From Kingdonia uniflora (Eukaryota; Streptophyta; Magnoliopsida; Ranunculales; Circaeasteraceae), in the NCBI GenBank assembly GCA_014058105.1, contig JACGCM010000983.1:1-64000 (forward strand): a stretch of 64,000 nucleotides of DNA, given 5' to 3'. Of this stretch, positions 32,973 through 44,439 are shown one piece after another. A model generated the notes under the pieces. It made no database searches. It saw only the letters and a list, made by a program, of their open reading frames with translations, and was not told where the DNA came from. Within the stretch, counting starts at the first letter, position 1. The number at the start of each line of letters is the position of its first letter. The translations under genes and the position numbers were made by a program.

Positions 32973-35428
32973 ATGGGAGAAACTCTGGTTGTTTCCCTTA
33001 TAATTTGCGCAGTTTCTGTAATTTTATGGGCAGTGAAGGTTTTGTACATAATATGGTGGACACCGAAGAAACTGGAAAGGGCACTGAGGAAACAAGGGAT
33101 TGAAGGTCCTCCATATAAGCTGTTCTTTGGAAATATGAAAGAAAACTTTGGTATGGCCAAAGAAGCATGGTCTAAACCGATGAATCTTTCACATAATATC
33201 GCTCCACGCATTCTCCCTTTTGCCCTTCAAACAGTCGAGAAATATGGTATGGAAGCTTATTATTTAGTTTCTTTAAGAAATTTATTGTTTTAGGAAATGC
33301 TTGAGTAGTTTAGTGTAAAAATAGTGGTGGGGGTGTAGAAGCTTATGGCAATACAAAAAACTCGAAATAATAATCTTGACAGACTATGCCCCGGTTAGTC
33401 GGAAATAGTTGCGTTTTTAAGATAATTGAACATATTAGTTAACTGATGAGACAGACTTATGATATCTTTGACTGAATTGTTACTCAGGTAAGCTATCTGT
33501 TATTTGGTACGGAGCGATTCCGAGGGTAACCATAATGGAACCAGATCTCATAAGAGATGTATTGTCAAATAAGTTTGGACATTTTCCCAAACCCAAATCT
33601 AACCCACTTGTAAGGTATTTTGCAACTGGGCTTTCAACCTACAATGGTGAACAATGGGCAAGCACAGAAGGATTCTAAACCCTGCTTTCCATCAAGAGAA
33701 GTTAAAGGTGAATTTTTCTCACTTGCGGTCTTGTTCTCAAAAAAAAAAAAAAATCATCTCCTAAAGCCAACGGTTGCATTGCTTAAAGCTTACTATGTTT
33801 TGTTTATTTGTTTTGGTGGTTATAGCGGATGTTGCCGGCATTTTATACCAGCTGTAGTGAGTTAGTAAGCAAATGGGACACATTGATCACAGCAGAGGAA
33901 GGGTCGTGTGAATTGGACGTTTGGCCAGAACTCCAGAATTTAACTGGAGATGTCATCTCTCGGACAGCCTTTGGCAGCAGCTTTGAAGAAGGAAGACGTA
34001 TATTCCAACTGCAAACTGAACAAGCAGAGCTTGCAATACAAGCTATTCAGTCTGTATACATCCCTGGTTCTAGGTATATATGCTTAATAATTCTTATATA
34101 TAATTCTGATAAGCAGATTAGGAGATTGAGAGAAGCTTAAATTTGTTCGAATATACGAGTTGGGATTTTTAGCCAGCCAAGGAGAACATGTTCTTTAATC
34201 CGTAAGAAGATCTATTTAAATTCTATTACATTTTTTTAGAGTCCTCTCTTCAGCTTGTTCTTGGTCTAACCAAAATGTGAGATATCAAATATACTGTCGA
34301 GATATATAGCCACACATTGGGCAAATCAGGCCTAGCACCTCAAAATATAAGATCTTGTGGCTACTCCTCTTGCCAATTGGTTTTGAGATAGAACCTCTAA
34401 CTCTAATATGGTATCAGAGCGGGGATTTTCTTCCACCTGTTGTGGGGTAACTCCTCTCATTGCCAGTTGATTTTGAGAGGGAACCATACTCTAGTACTGA
34501 TCAGCTAGTTCTGAACTGGATTAACTTGTGTGTAGATTTTTGCCGACAAAGAGAAATACCAGAATGAAGGAGATTGACAAAGAAGTACGGGTTCTCTTGA
34601 CAGATATAATACACAAGAGAGAACAGGCTACTAAAGTTGGGGAATCTACCAATGGCGACTTACTGGGTTTGATGATGGAGTCCAACTTTAAAGAGATAAA
34701 AGAAAATAACGGATCTAAGAAACTCGGAATGAGTTTACATGAGATTATCGAGGAATGCAAGCTATTTTACTTTGCAGGGCAAGAAACCACGTCAACTTTG
34801 CTTGTTTGGACAATGGTTGCGTTAAGTATGCATCCAGAATGGCAAGTGCTTGCAAGGGAAGAAGTCCTTCAAATTTTCGAGCATAGAGCACCTGAGTTTG
34901 ATGAGCTGACTCATCTAAAGATTGTGAGTATTCCTCTTTTTACAATATTTTTTTTAAAGTAAATATCGATTTCTGGTAACTTTCTGAACATATTCATTTG
35001 AAGGTACCCATGATTTTGTACGAAGTCCTTAGATTATACCCACCGCTTGTTCTGCTTACGCGGCGTACTGACAAGGAATGAAACTAGGAAAAATAATTTT
35101 GCCAGCAGGTGTTGGAGTCGCATTGCCAATACTTTTCATTCATCATGATCGTGAAATTTGGGGAGAAGATGTTGATCAATTCAATCCAGAAAGGTTTCGC
35201 AAAGGAGTTTCAAATGCAACTAAGAATCAAGTCTCCTTCTTCCCATTTGGTTGGGGTCCAAGGATATGTATAGGACAGAATTTTGCTATGGTAGAAGCGA
35301 AGATGGCTTTGACGATGATTCTGCAACATTTCTCATTCGAGCTTTCACCCACTTATGCTCATGCTCCTTGGACTGTCATTACAATTCAACCTCAATATGG
35401 TGCTCAAATTATTCTTCGTAAAATATGA
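32973..35428 (+). pseudogene. CYP72A: CYP72A-type cytochrome P450, copy 1, two frameshifts
   Basis: Five exons with GT-AG borders: 32973-33246, 33488-33707, 33826-34073, 34536-34923, 35004-35428. The start (MGETLVVSLI) opens an N-terminal membrane helix followed by WWTPKKLERALRKQGIEGPP, the CYP72A hallmark. The I-helix has AGQETTS, the K-helix YEVLRLYPP (ExxR intact), and the haem loop [10 protein letters not shown] with the Cys ligand. Exons total 1555 nt. Two one-base deletions relative to copy 2, near 33661 (giving an early TAA) and near 35078, would restore 1557 nt, or 518 codons, the normal length. CYP72As are ER-bound monooxygenases acting on terpenoids and hormones. If the sequence is right this is a pseudogene. 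Confidence 0.88.
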
Positions 35429-36161
35429 CATTTTCTTGTGCGTTTACTTCGTAATGCGTTGTGATAAATCCAATAGTATTCTTGTCGAAAACCTCTAGTA
35501 TATGATCTGTTAATCGAGTGCTGTCGCATTGCATCAGATAATCTACATTACAATGGTTTGGTCTACATGCTCCCACATACTTGAACATTCATTAATTCTT
35601 TTCTTTTAGCTCCTTGTTTCAACTTCTTGTAAAGAAACACCAATGGTTTGGTCTAACTAGATAGTACCATAGCTGTAGGAGAAGCCACGCCTATTTTTTG
35701 GAAGGCATTGAAGAACAATTGGGAGAGGGATGGACCGTTCTTAACATTGAAATTCAGATCCATCCATCCATGAATTGTTCTCAACGTTGGCAGAAATATG
35801 AAAGTTGAAATTCATCCAGGTTAAATTTCTCAACCATTGCGATTTTAAACTGTCGTGCGTAGCACGGGTTCTTAACCTTTTTTTCTCAATAAAAATCCAC
35901 TTCTAACATATACGTAAGCCATGACACATAAATTTGGACTTCAAGGGCCTTGGCACTATCAAGACTTGGCACAATAAGGACTTGACACATATTACCAAGA
36001 CAATATATATATAGAAAACTTTCATGAATCTCACCAAATTGCAAAAGTCACCTATTTATTATCTTTTCCTACCTTGGTATCTTCTTCGTCTTTCTTTCTT
36101 TGTGTTGCTCTCTGAAACTTATTCAAATAGTCCTGCATACACTTCCTCTAATAAGATAGGA
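35429..36161. other. Spacer between the CYP72A copies
   Basis: 3' flank of copy 1 followed, from about 35829, by the duplicated upstream block of copy 2. No other gene is visible. TATATATA lies at about 36004-36011. Confidence 0.6.
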
Positions 36162-38903
36162 ATGGGAGAAACTCTGGTTGTTTCCCTTATAATTTGCGCA
36201 GTTTCTGTAATTTTATGGGCAGTGAAGGTTTTGTACATAATATGGTGGACACCGAAGAAACTGGAAAGGGCACTGAGGAAACAAGGGATTGAAGGTCCTC
36301 CATATAAGCTGTTCTTTGGAAATATGAAAGAAAACTTTGGTATGGCCAAAGAAGCATGGTCTAAACCGATGAATCTTTCACATAATATCGCTCCACGTAT
36401 TCTCCCTTTTGCCCTTCAAACAGTCGAGAAGTATGGTATGAAACTTATTATTCTCTTTAAGAAATTTATTGTTTTAGTAAAGGTTTTTATAGTTTAGTGT
36501 AAGACTAGTGACGTGCAGGCTTAGAATCAGCAGCAGGCTAGGTATAGCTAATGTAGCAATCCAAATGTTTTAAAAATTTCTTTTTCAGGATTGCTCAAAT
36601 GGCACTTCTATTCATAAAATTAGTGGCTATTTCTGACGATGTTGTCATGCTCATAATTTATCAGGGCCACACGTTTAATATTGTAAAATTGGTTTTGTGT
36701 GTATAATATGTTTTTATTTAATAAAAAATGTTGTGCGCCAACTTATTTAGCGCAGGTTATTTATTTATTTATTTTATTATTTTTAATTAAAAATATATAT
36801 AATAATATTGTGTGCCACTTGAATTGGTTGGTTGATGCTTACGTAGCAATACAAAAAAGTCGACCTAATAATCTTGACAGGCTAGGCCTCGGTTAGTCTG
36901 AAATAGGTTATTTTTTAAGATAATTTATAATTAAGTTAACTGATGAGGCAGACTTATGATATCTATAACTGAATTGTTACACAATAATACAGGTAAGCTA
37001 TCTGTTATTTGGTACGGAGCGGTTCCAAGGGTGACCATTATGGAACCAGATCTCATAAGAGATGTATTATCAAACAAGTTTGGACATTTTCCCAAGGTTA
37101 AGCATATCCCACTTGTAAGGCTTATTGCAACTGGGCTCGCAAACTACGAAGGTGAACAATGGGCAAAACACAGAAGGATTCTCAACCCAGCTTTTCATCA
37201 AGAGAAGTTAAAGGTAAATTTTTCTCACTTGTGATCTTCTCCTCAAAATCTTTTTTATCTTTTAATGAATAAAGCTTACTGTGTTTTCGTTTATTTGTTT
37301 TGGTGGTCATAGAGGATGTTACCGGCATTTTACACCAGCTGTACTAAGTTAGTAAGCAAATGGGACACGTTGATTACAGCAAAGGAAGGGTCGTGTGAAT
37401 TGGACATTTGGCCAGAACTCCAGAATTTTACTGGAGATGCCATCTCCCGGACAGCCTTTGGTAGCAGCTTTGAAGAAGGAAGACGAATATTCCAACTCCA
37501 AACTGAACAGGCAGAGCTCGCCATACAAGCTATTCAGTCCGTATATATTCCTGGCTATAGGTATGCTTATAATTCTTATATATTCTGATAAGCAGATTGA
37601 GAGATGTCTAAATTTATCCAATTATACAAGTTCGGATTTTTAGCCAGCCAAGGAGAACATGTTCTTTAATCTGTAATGAGATCTATTTAAATTCTATCAC
37701 ATTTTTTCAGAGTCCTTTCTTCAGCTTGTTTTGGTCTGACCAAAACGTCAGATCTCTAATGTACTGTATGTTGAGATATACAGTCTCACATTGGCCAAAT
37801 CAAGCATAGCACCTCAAAATATAAAATCCTCCGGCTAATTCTCAAATTGCCAATTGATTTTGAGATGGAAGCTCTGGTATGTTGTAATATGGTATAATAA
37901 TAAATCATGGGGCTAGTCTTCTTATTGGCAGTTCTGAGATGGAACCTCCTGTATTAATACTCTAGTACTCTTCATCTAGTTCTGATGAGCTGGATTCACT
38001 TGTGTGCAGGTTTTTGCCGACAAAGAGAAATATCAAAATGAAGGAGACTGTCAAAGAAATACGGGCTCTCGTGACAGATATAGTATACAAGAGGGAACAT
38101 GCCATTAAGGCTGGGGAAGCTAGTAATGGTGACATACTGGGTTTGATAATGGAGTCCAACTTTAAAGAGATTAAAGAAAATAACGGATCTAAGAAACTGG
38201 GAATGAGTTTACATGAGATTATCGAGGAATGCAAGCTATTTTACTTTGTAGGGCAAGAAACCACGTCTACTTTGCTTGTATGGACAATGGTTGTGTTAAG
38301 TATGCATCCAGAATGGCAAGTGCTTGCAAGAGAAGAAGTCCTTCAAATTGTTGGGCGAAGAGCACCAGAGTTTGATGAGCTGACTCATCTAAAGATTGTG
38401 AGTATTCCTCTTCTTACAATCTTTTTTTTAACGTAAATATCGATTTCTGATAACTTTCTGGACATATTCATTTGAAGGTACCCATGATTTTGTACTAAGT
38501 CCTTAGATTATACCCACCCATCGTAAGCATTACGCGGCGTACTTACAAGGAGATGAAACTGGGAAAAATAATTCTGCCAGCAGGTGTACAAGTCGCATTA
38601 CCAACACTCCTCATTCATCATGATCGTGAAATTTGGGGAGAAGATGTTGATGAATTCAATCCAGAAAGATTTCGCAACGGAGTTTCAATGGCAACTAAGA
38701 ATCAAGTCTCTTTCTTGCCATTTGGTTGGGGTCCTCGAATATGTCTTGGACAAAATTTTGCTATGGTAGAAGCAAAGATGGCATTGACAATGATTCTCCA
38801 ACATTTCTCATTCGAGCTTTCACCCACCTATTCTCATGCTCCTTTCACGGTCGTAACAATTCAACCTCAACATGGTGCTCAAATTATTCTTCGTAAATTA
38901 TAA
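36162..38903 (+). pseudogene. CYP72A: CYP72A-type cytochrome P450, copy 2, nonsense in the K-helix
   Basis: Five exons match copy 1: 36162-36435, 36993-37213, 37313-37560, 38010-38397, 38478-38903. They total 1557 nt, or 518 codons plus stop, the normal family length. Exon 1 is nearly identical to copy 1, while later exons differ more. The haem loop reads [10 protein letters not shown] and the I-helix VGQETTS. Exon 5 reads VPMILY, then TAA at 38496-38498 exactly where copy 1 has GAA for the Glu of ExxR, so codon 384 is a stop. The product would lack the haem-binding loop. Exon 2 keeps WAKHRRILNPAFH, broken in copy 1. Intron 1 has about 320 bases more than in copy 1. Probable pseudogene unless the stop is a sequencing error. 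Confidence 0.88.
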
Positions 38904-39096
38904 CATTTTCTTCTACCCACTGTTTACTTTGTAATGGGTGTTGATAAATCCAAAAGTATTGATCTTGTCGAATATATTATAACTAAGAAAACCTCAAGGG
39001 CTTTTTTGAGGCGATTTTGAAATGTGAAAGAATATATTATAACTAAGTATATCTTTTAATTTTGTCTCCAAGGCAATTTTGAGGCGATTTTGAAAC
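38904..39096. other. Spacer before the copia element
   Basis: 3' flank of copy 2. AATATATTATAACTAAG occurs twice (38972 and 39031) and GAGGCGATTTTGAAA twice (39008 and 39081), a short direct duplication. GAAAC at 39092-39096 is the copia target duplication. Confidence 0.6.
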
Positions 39097-39679
39097 TGTT
39101 GGGTATGAACTCGAATTGAAGAGATTGTCGAAGTTGGGAAATTGTCGAAGTCGTTCGAACGAGATTAATAGTCGTTCGAACAAACTCATGTACTCCCTGG
39201 AATTTTGGCCCAAGAGTTAATCTCGTTCAAACGAGCTTGGATGTCGTTCGAACGAGATGTTATGTTTCTAGGGTTGGAGACCAACTATCGCAAAGTCGTT
39301 TGAACGAGCTTCGCGTAGGTTTTCCTTAGATGTTAGAGTTATGCCTCGAGATTTGTACTAGTATTTTTGGTCCTCTAGTATATAAAGAGGACTTAGGCTA
39401 TTTTGTTAATCTATCATTTTGGTAAGTTTAACCTTAGAGAGGCTAGGGTTTTAGAGACTTAATTAAAAGCTTGAGAAGCTTGAGAGATCATTGTAACCTG
39501 TTTGATATAGTGAATTGTTCGTGGGGAGTAGTTTTTCATCCGCAAGGGTTTTTCACTTCCCTCCTCCGGGTAAATTCCTTGTGTTCTTTATTGTCTTTGC
39601 TTGATTTACTTCTTGTGTTGGCGATTTTCGCGTTTCGTTCTTCGTAGGGAAGAGAGAGTAGCTACCTCAATTCTCAACA
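39097..39679 (+). repeat. 5' LTR of the copia element
   Basis: TGTTGGGTATGAAC to ATTCTCAACA. It contains TATATAAA at 39379-39386, the likely promoter, and several copies of a TCGTTCGAACGA palindrome between 39150 and 39260. Confidence 0.95.
39379..39386 (+). promoter_or_regulatory. TATA box in the copia 5' LTR
   Basis: TATATAAA, inside the direct repeat-like context CTCTAGTATATAAAGAGG. The same box is at the equivalent place in the 3' LTR. Confidence 0.65.
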
Positions 39680-39681
39680 AT

Positions 39682-39693
39682 TGGTATCAGAGC
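39682..39693 (+). other. Copia primer-binding site
   Basis: TGGTATCAGAGC, complementary to the 3' end of initiator methionine tRNA, two bases after the LTR. Confidence 0.9.
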
Positions 39694-39722
39694 GAGTGTT
39701 AGGGCTTGTGTGGTGAAGAGAG

Positions 39723-40490
39723 ATGGCCGATCAGGAGAAGTTGAAGATCACGAAGTTCAATAGGTCAAATTTTGGAGTGTGGAAGATGCAGATAGAAGAT
39801 TACCTTTATTAGAAAGATCTTGATTTACCACTGGGTGGAACTGAGATGAAGCCAATAGATTTTGATGCTGCTAAGTGGGCGCAATTGGATCGCAAAGCGC
39901 TTGAAACCGTTAGGTTAGCGTTGTTATCTCAAATTCTATATATGATCTCCAAAGTTACAACGACGAAGGGTTTAATGGAGACGTTGTCCGCTATGTACTC
40001 GGAACCGTCCAGGGAAAATAAGGTTCACCTTTTACGATGCTTGTTTACTTTGAAGATGAAGGAGAATGGTAGTGTGCAATCTCATATCAGTGAGTTCAAT
40101 ACCATACATGCTCAACTGGAATCCGTTAAAATCACTTTTACCGAAGAGGTGAGAGTGTGGGCTCTTTTAGGCAGATGCCAAAAAGCTGGGAAAGATTCAT
40201 TACAGCCGTGAGCAACTCATCGGGAAGGAAAACATCAAATTTGACACTATAGTCTCGTTGATTATGAGTAAAGAGAATAGGCGTAAAACATCTAAACCCT
40301 CTTCGAGTTTAAACGGCAGTATGTTGAACGTCGAGAAAAGAGTGAGGTCTTACAGAAAAGGGTCAAAATTTGGAAGGGGCCGATCACAGTCAAGAGGGAA
40401 GTCTAAGTCACCTGGTGCGTGCTGGACTTGTGGAAAAAATGATCACTTCAGGCGAGATTGCAACTCTTCTTCGTCTAAAAAGATTGATGA
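39723..40490 (+). pseudogene. Copia gag
   Basis: Starts MADQEKLKITKFNRSNFGVW, the usual opening of Tork/Tnt1-type copia gag. A TAG at 39810-39812 sits where most relatives have Gln (LYQKDL). The UBN2-type gag core follows (AKWAQLDRKALETVRLAL, MSAMYSEPSRENKVHLL-like region) to a TGA at 40209. A frameshift near 40190-40250 moves into the frame of the CCHC knuckle CWTCGKNDHFRRDC (about 40423-40464). Gag normally packages element RNA. Confidence 0.85.
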
Positions 40491-43400
40491 TGAAGAGAAA
40501 GATACAATGAACCTTACTGAGGAGGTTAGTTCTGACGAGGCTCTACTACTATCGTGTGAGGATGTTAACAAATTTTGGATTGTTAATTCGGGCGTTTCTT
40601 TCCATGCTACTGCGAACGTAGGTTTTCTTACTAATATTGTTAAAGGCGACTTCGGTACAGTCTTTCTTACAGATAAGAGTGCACGCAATATTACTGGAAA
40701 GGGAAACCCAAGGTTGTTGTTGCCTTCAAGGGGAATATTGATTTTACAGAATGTGCGACTTGTACCTAAACTGGGGCGTAACCTTATATCGGTTAGCAAA
40801 TTGGCGGATAATGTCGGATACGAGTGTACCTTTGGCACAACTTTCTGGAAGGTTACAAAGGGAGCTATGTTGGTAGCTCAAGGCTTGCGACAAGGAACAT
40901 TGTATACAACGCAAAACATAATTTTCACTATTTGTGTGGCTACTCCGGGGATTGATACAAGTACGTGGCACAAATGGCTCGGTCACATGAGTGAGAAGGA
41001 GATGAAGATAATGGTAACAAAGTGAAAGCTAGAGGGTCTTGCTGAGGTTGATCTTAAGTTTTGTGAAGAGTATGTTCTTGCGAAGCAGAAGAAGGTCAAT
41101 TTCAAATTATCTGGAAGATCAAGGAAACCAGGAAAGCTGGATCTTGTACAAACAGATGTTTAGGGGCCAACCAAGGTGTCTTCTCTTGATGGTTCTCATT
41201 ACTATGTTACTTTTATCGATGATGCTACTCATAAACTGTGGGTCTACTTCGTGAAGAACAAGTCAGATGTGTTCGATAAATTCAAGAGGTGGAGGGCTCT
41301 GGTTGAAAATGAAACCGGTTTCAAACTGAAGTGTCTCAAGTCGGATAACGGGGGCGAATACTGTAGTGACGAGTTTAAAGACTTTTGTGCACCAAACGGG
41401 ATTAAGAGACAGAAGACTATTCCCAGAACACCACAACAAAATGGTGTTGCAGAACGTATGAACCGAACAATAAACGAAAGAGTGAGGAGTATGAGACTCA
41501 ACGCTGGATTGCCAAAGTGTTTTTAGGCGGATGCAGTTAGTACGGCAGCGTACTTGATTAACAGAGGGCCTTCGATGGCTTTGGACTTTGGACTACCTGA
41601 AGAAGCATGGATCAATAAAGAGGTAAACCTTAATCACTTGCGTATTTTCGGTTGTATCTCATATGTACTTGATAATTTAGATACAAAAACAAAGTTAGAT
41701 GCAAAGTCGATAAAGTGCATTTTCATTGGATACGGTGGTGATGAATTTGGGTACCGGTTTTGGGATGCGAAGAATCATAAAGTTATCAAGAGCCGTAATG
41801 TTACATTTAATGAGGAAGTTTTATATAAAAACTTCAAAGTACCTGTGGAAAGGATTCGAGGTGAAGTAGCGGAAAGTATCGATATTGAAGATGATGAACC
41901 CTCTCGAGAGGATGATGTAGAAGTCATTGTTGAGTTCGTTGCACCGAATCAAAACGAGGAACCGAATGATCTAGACATTCCAATAACACTTCGAAAGGAG
42001 CCGAGAGTTGCAAGAATTCCGGCAAGGTACATAAATTCTTTAAATCACTTGATACTTACAGATGGTGGTGAACCTAAAAGTTACGAGGAGGCTTTAGATG
42101 TGGAAGCCAAGAGCAAGTGGGAGCTTGCTATGGATGATGAGATGCAGTCATTGTCAGTTAATCGAACTTGGGATTTAGTTCGGTTACCGAAGGGGAAGAG
42201 AGTATTGTACAACAAGTGGGTATACAGACTAAAATAGGAATCTGATGGTTCAAGGAGATTCAAGGCTAGACTTGTGGTGAAGGGCTTTCAGCAGAAAGAG
42301 GGCGTTGATTTCGGTGAGATTTTTACTCCTGTTGTGAAGATGTCTACTATTCGGGTTGTGATGAATATAGTTGCTGTTGAAGACTTACATCTTGAACAAC
42401 TTGATGTCAAGACTGGATTTTTTTACGGTAACCTTGATGAAGAAATTTATATGAAGCAGCCAGAAGGGTATTCGGTTAAAGGGAAAGAAGATCTTGTGTG
42501 TAGGCTCACAAAGAGTTTATACGGTTTGAAACAGGCGCCGAGACAATGGTATTTAAAGTTTGAATAGTTCATGTCCATAAATGGTTATTCGAAGAGCAAT
42601 GCAGATCACTGTTGTTTTATCAAGAATACGGGGAACTCGTATATTATTCTACTTCTGTATGTAGATGATATGTTGGTAGCAAGTGCTGGCATGGGAAAAA
42701 TAGTTAAGTTGAAGGAACTGTTATCCCGGGAGTTTTCTATGAAGGACTTGGGTGCGGCGAGACAAGTTCTTGGTATGCGTGTTACGAGGGACAGAAAGCG
42801 GTGAGAATTAAAGTTGCCTCAAGCTGAGTACATTGGCAAAGTACTGAAGCGGTTCAATATGGATGGTTCTAAAGTTGTTAGTACACCATTAGGAGGTCAC
42901 TTCAAATTATCAAAAAATTATTGTCCGAAGACGCAGAAGGATCGCGAAGAGATGCAGAAAGTTCCTTATCAATCCACAGTTGGTAGCCTAATGTATGCTA
43001 TGATTTGTATAAAACCAGACATTGCCCAAGCAGTTGGAGTTGTGAGTAGGTATATGAGCAATCCAGGCCAGGAGCATTGGAGAACTGTGAAATGGATACT
43101 GAGGTATCTAAAGGGGACCCAAGATGTGACATTATGTTATGGGGGTTCTCAGATATGCTTACAGGATTTTGTTGATTCTGATATGGCAGGTGACATGGAT
43201 AGGCGGAAGAGCACTAGTGGTTTCATTTTTTCATTGAGAAACGGTGCAGTTACATGGGTTTCTAGGCTACAGAAGATTGTGGCTTTGTCTACAACGGAGG
43301 CAGAATATGTTGCAGCTATAAAAGCGTGCAAAGATATGGTTTGGCTCAAAGGGTTGATGAAAGAGCTTGGTAGAGAACAATTCTCTCCTAAGTTGTATAG

Positions 43401-43620
43401 TGATAGTCAAAGCGCTATACACTTAACGAAGAATTTGGCTTTTCACTCTAGGACCAAACACATTGATATTCGGTATCACTATATTCACTCGATTCTCGAG
43501 GACGGTGTGTTGAAGCTTGTGAAGATTCACACTGATATTCGGTATCACTATATGTTTACAAAGGTGGTGACTTTTCAGAAGTTGACGACATGTATAACTT
43601 CTGTGGGTCTTCAAGATTGA
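40491..43620 (+). pseudogene. Copia pol: protease, integrase, reverse transcriptase, RNase H
   Basis: One frame from 40258 to 43620, broken by stops at 41023, 41161, 41524, 42235, 42565 and 42802. The protease reads WIVNSGVSFHA, with the catalytic Asp changed to Asn. The GAG-pre-integrase reads TWHKWLGHMSEKEM. Integrase has FIDDATHKLWVYF, SDNGGEYCS and PQQNGVAERMNR with D-D-E kept. Reverse transcriptase has LDVKTGFFYGNLDEEIYM and LLYVDDMLVAS. RNase H has DSDMAGDMDRRKSTSG and STTEAEYVA. Near the end, DIRYHY occurs twice (after KHI and HT), replacing the usual ENPAD-type sequence. Several stops fall on ancestral Trp codons (DVWGP, FWADAV). Confidence 0.92.
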
Positions 43621-43693
43621 AGGTCCGGGTAGTGCGAGCAATTCATTAGGAGATCTGGAGATGGGTTACGGGATTCGATTTCAAGTGGGAGAT

Positions 43694-44282
43694 AGTTGGG
43701 TATGAACTCGAATTGAAGAGATTGTCGAATGTGGGAAATTGTCAAAGTCGTTCGAACGAGATTAATAGTCGTTCGAACAAACTCATGTACTCCCTGGAAT
43801 TTTGGCCCAAGAGTTAATCTCGTTCAAACGAGCTTGGATGTCGTTCGAACGAGATGTTATGTTTCTAGGGTTGGAGACCAACTATCGCAAAGTCGTTTGA
43901 ACGAGCTTCGCGTAGGTTTTCCTTAGATGTTAGAGTTATGCCTCGAGATCCGTACTACTTGTATTTTTGGTCCTCTAGTATATAAAGAGGACTTAGGTTA
44001 TTTTGTTAATCTATCTTTTAAATAAGTTTAACCTTAGAGAGGCTAGGGTTTGAGAGACTCCATTAAAAGCTTGAGAAGCTTGAGAGATCATTATAACCTG
44101 TTTGATATCATAGTGAATTGTTCGTGGGGAGTGGTTTTTCATCCGCAAGGGTTTTCCACTTCCCTCCTCCGGGTAAATTTCTTGTATTTTTTATTATCTT
44201 TGTTTGATTTACTTCTTGTGTTGGCGATTTCCGCGTTTCGTTCTTCGTAAGGAAGAGAGAGTAGCTACCTCAATTCTCAACA
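43694..44282 (+). repeat. 3' LTR of the copia element
   Basis: Matches 39097-39679 but starts AGTTGGG, so the terminal TG is mutated. Ends ATTCTCAACA. Confidence 0.95.
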
Positions 44283-44439
44283 GAAACCCCAAAGGCTTTT
44301 ATGCCTTTCTAACAAAGGTTAGTTTTAATTTGTGCTATCACCTCTTAATACTTATTTATTTTCCTCCTTTGGTATAATCCGGATGCAACCTAGCAAACCC
44401 AAACCTTGCAGCCACCCATTTATAGTAATATTTTCTTCC
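44283..44439. other. Flank of the copia element, no gene seen
   Basis: Begins with the right target duplication and joins in sense to the LINE copy 2 region. No feature recognised. Confidence 0.5.

Larger units (their letters stand above)
39097..44282 (+). mobile_element. Ty1/copia retrotransposon, complete structure
   Basis: LTRs at 39097-39679 and 43694-44282 are flanked by the perfect 5-bp duplication GAAAC (39092-39096 and 44283-44287). The primer-binding site TGGTATCAGAGC at 39682-39693 (initiator Met tRNA) and the purine tract CAAGTGGGAGA at 43682-43692 fit a copia element. Gag, protease, integrase, reverse transcriptase and RNase H follow in copia order. The LTRs differ at about 30 positions by my count, near 95 percent identity, so insertion is fairly recent. 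The polyprotein has one frameshift and several stops. Confidence 0.95.
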
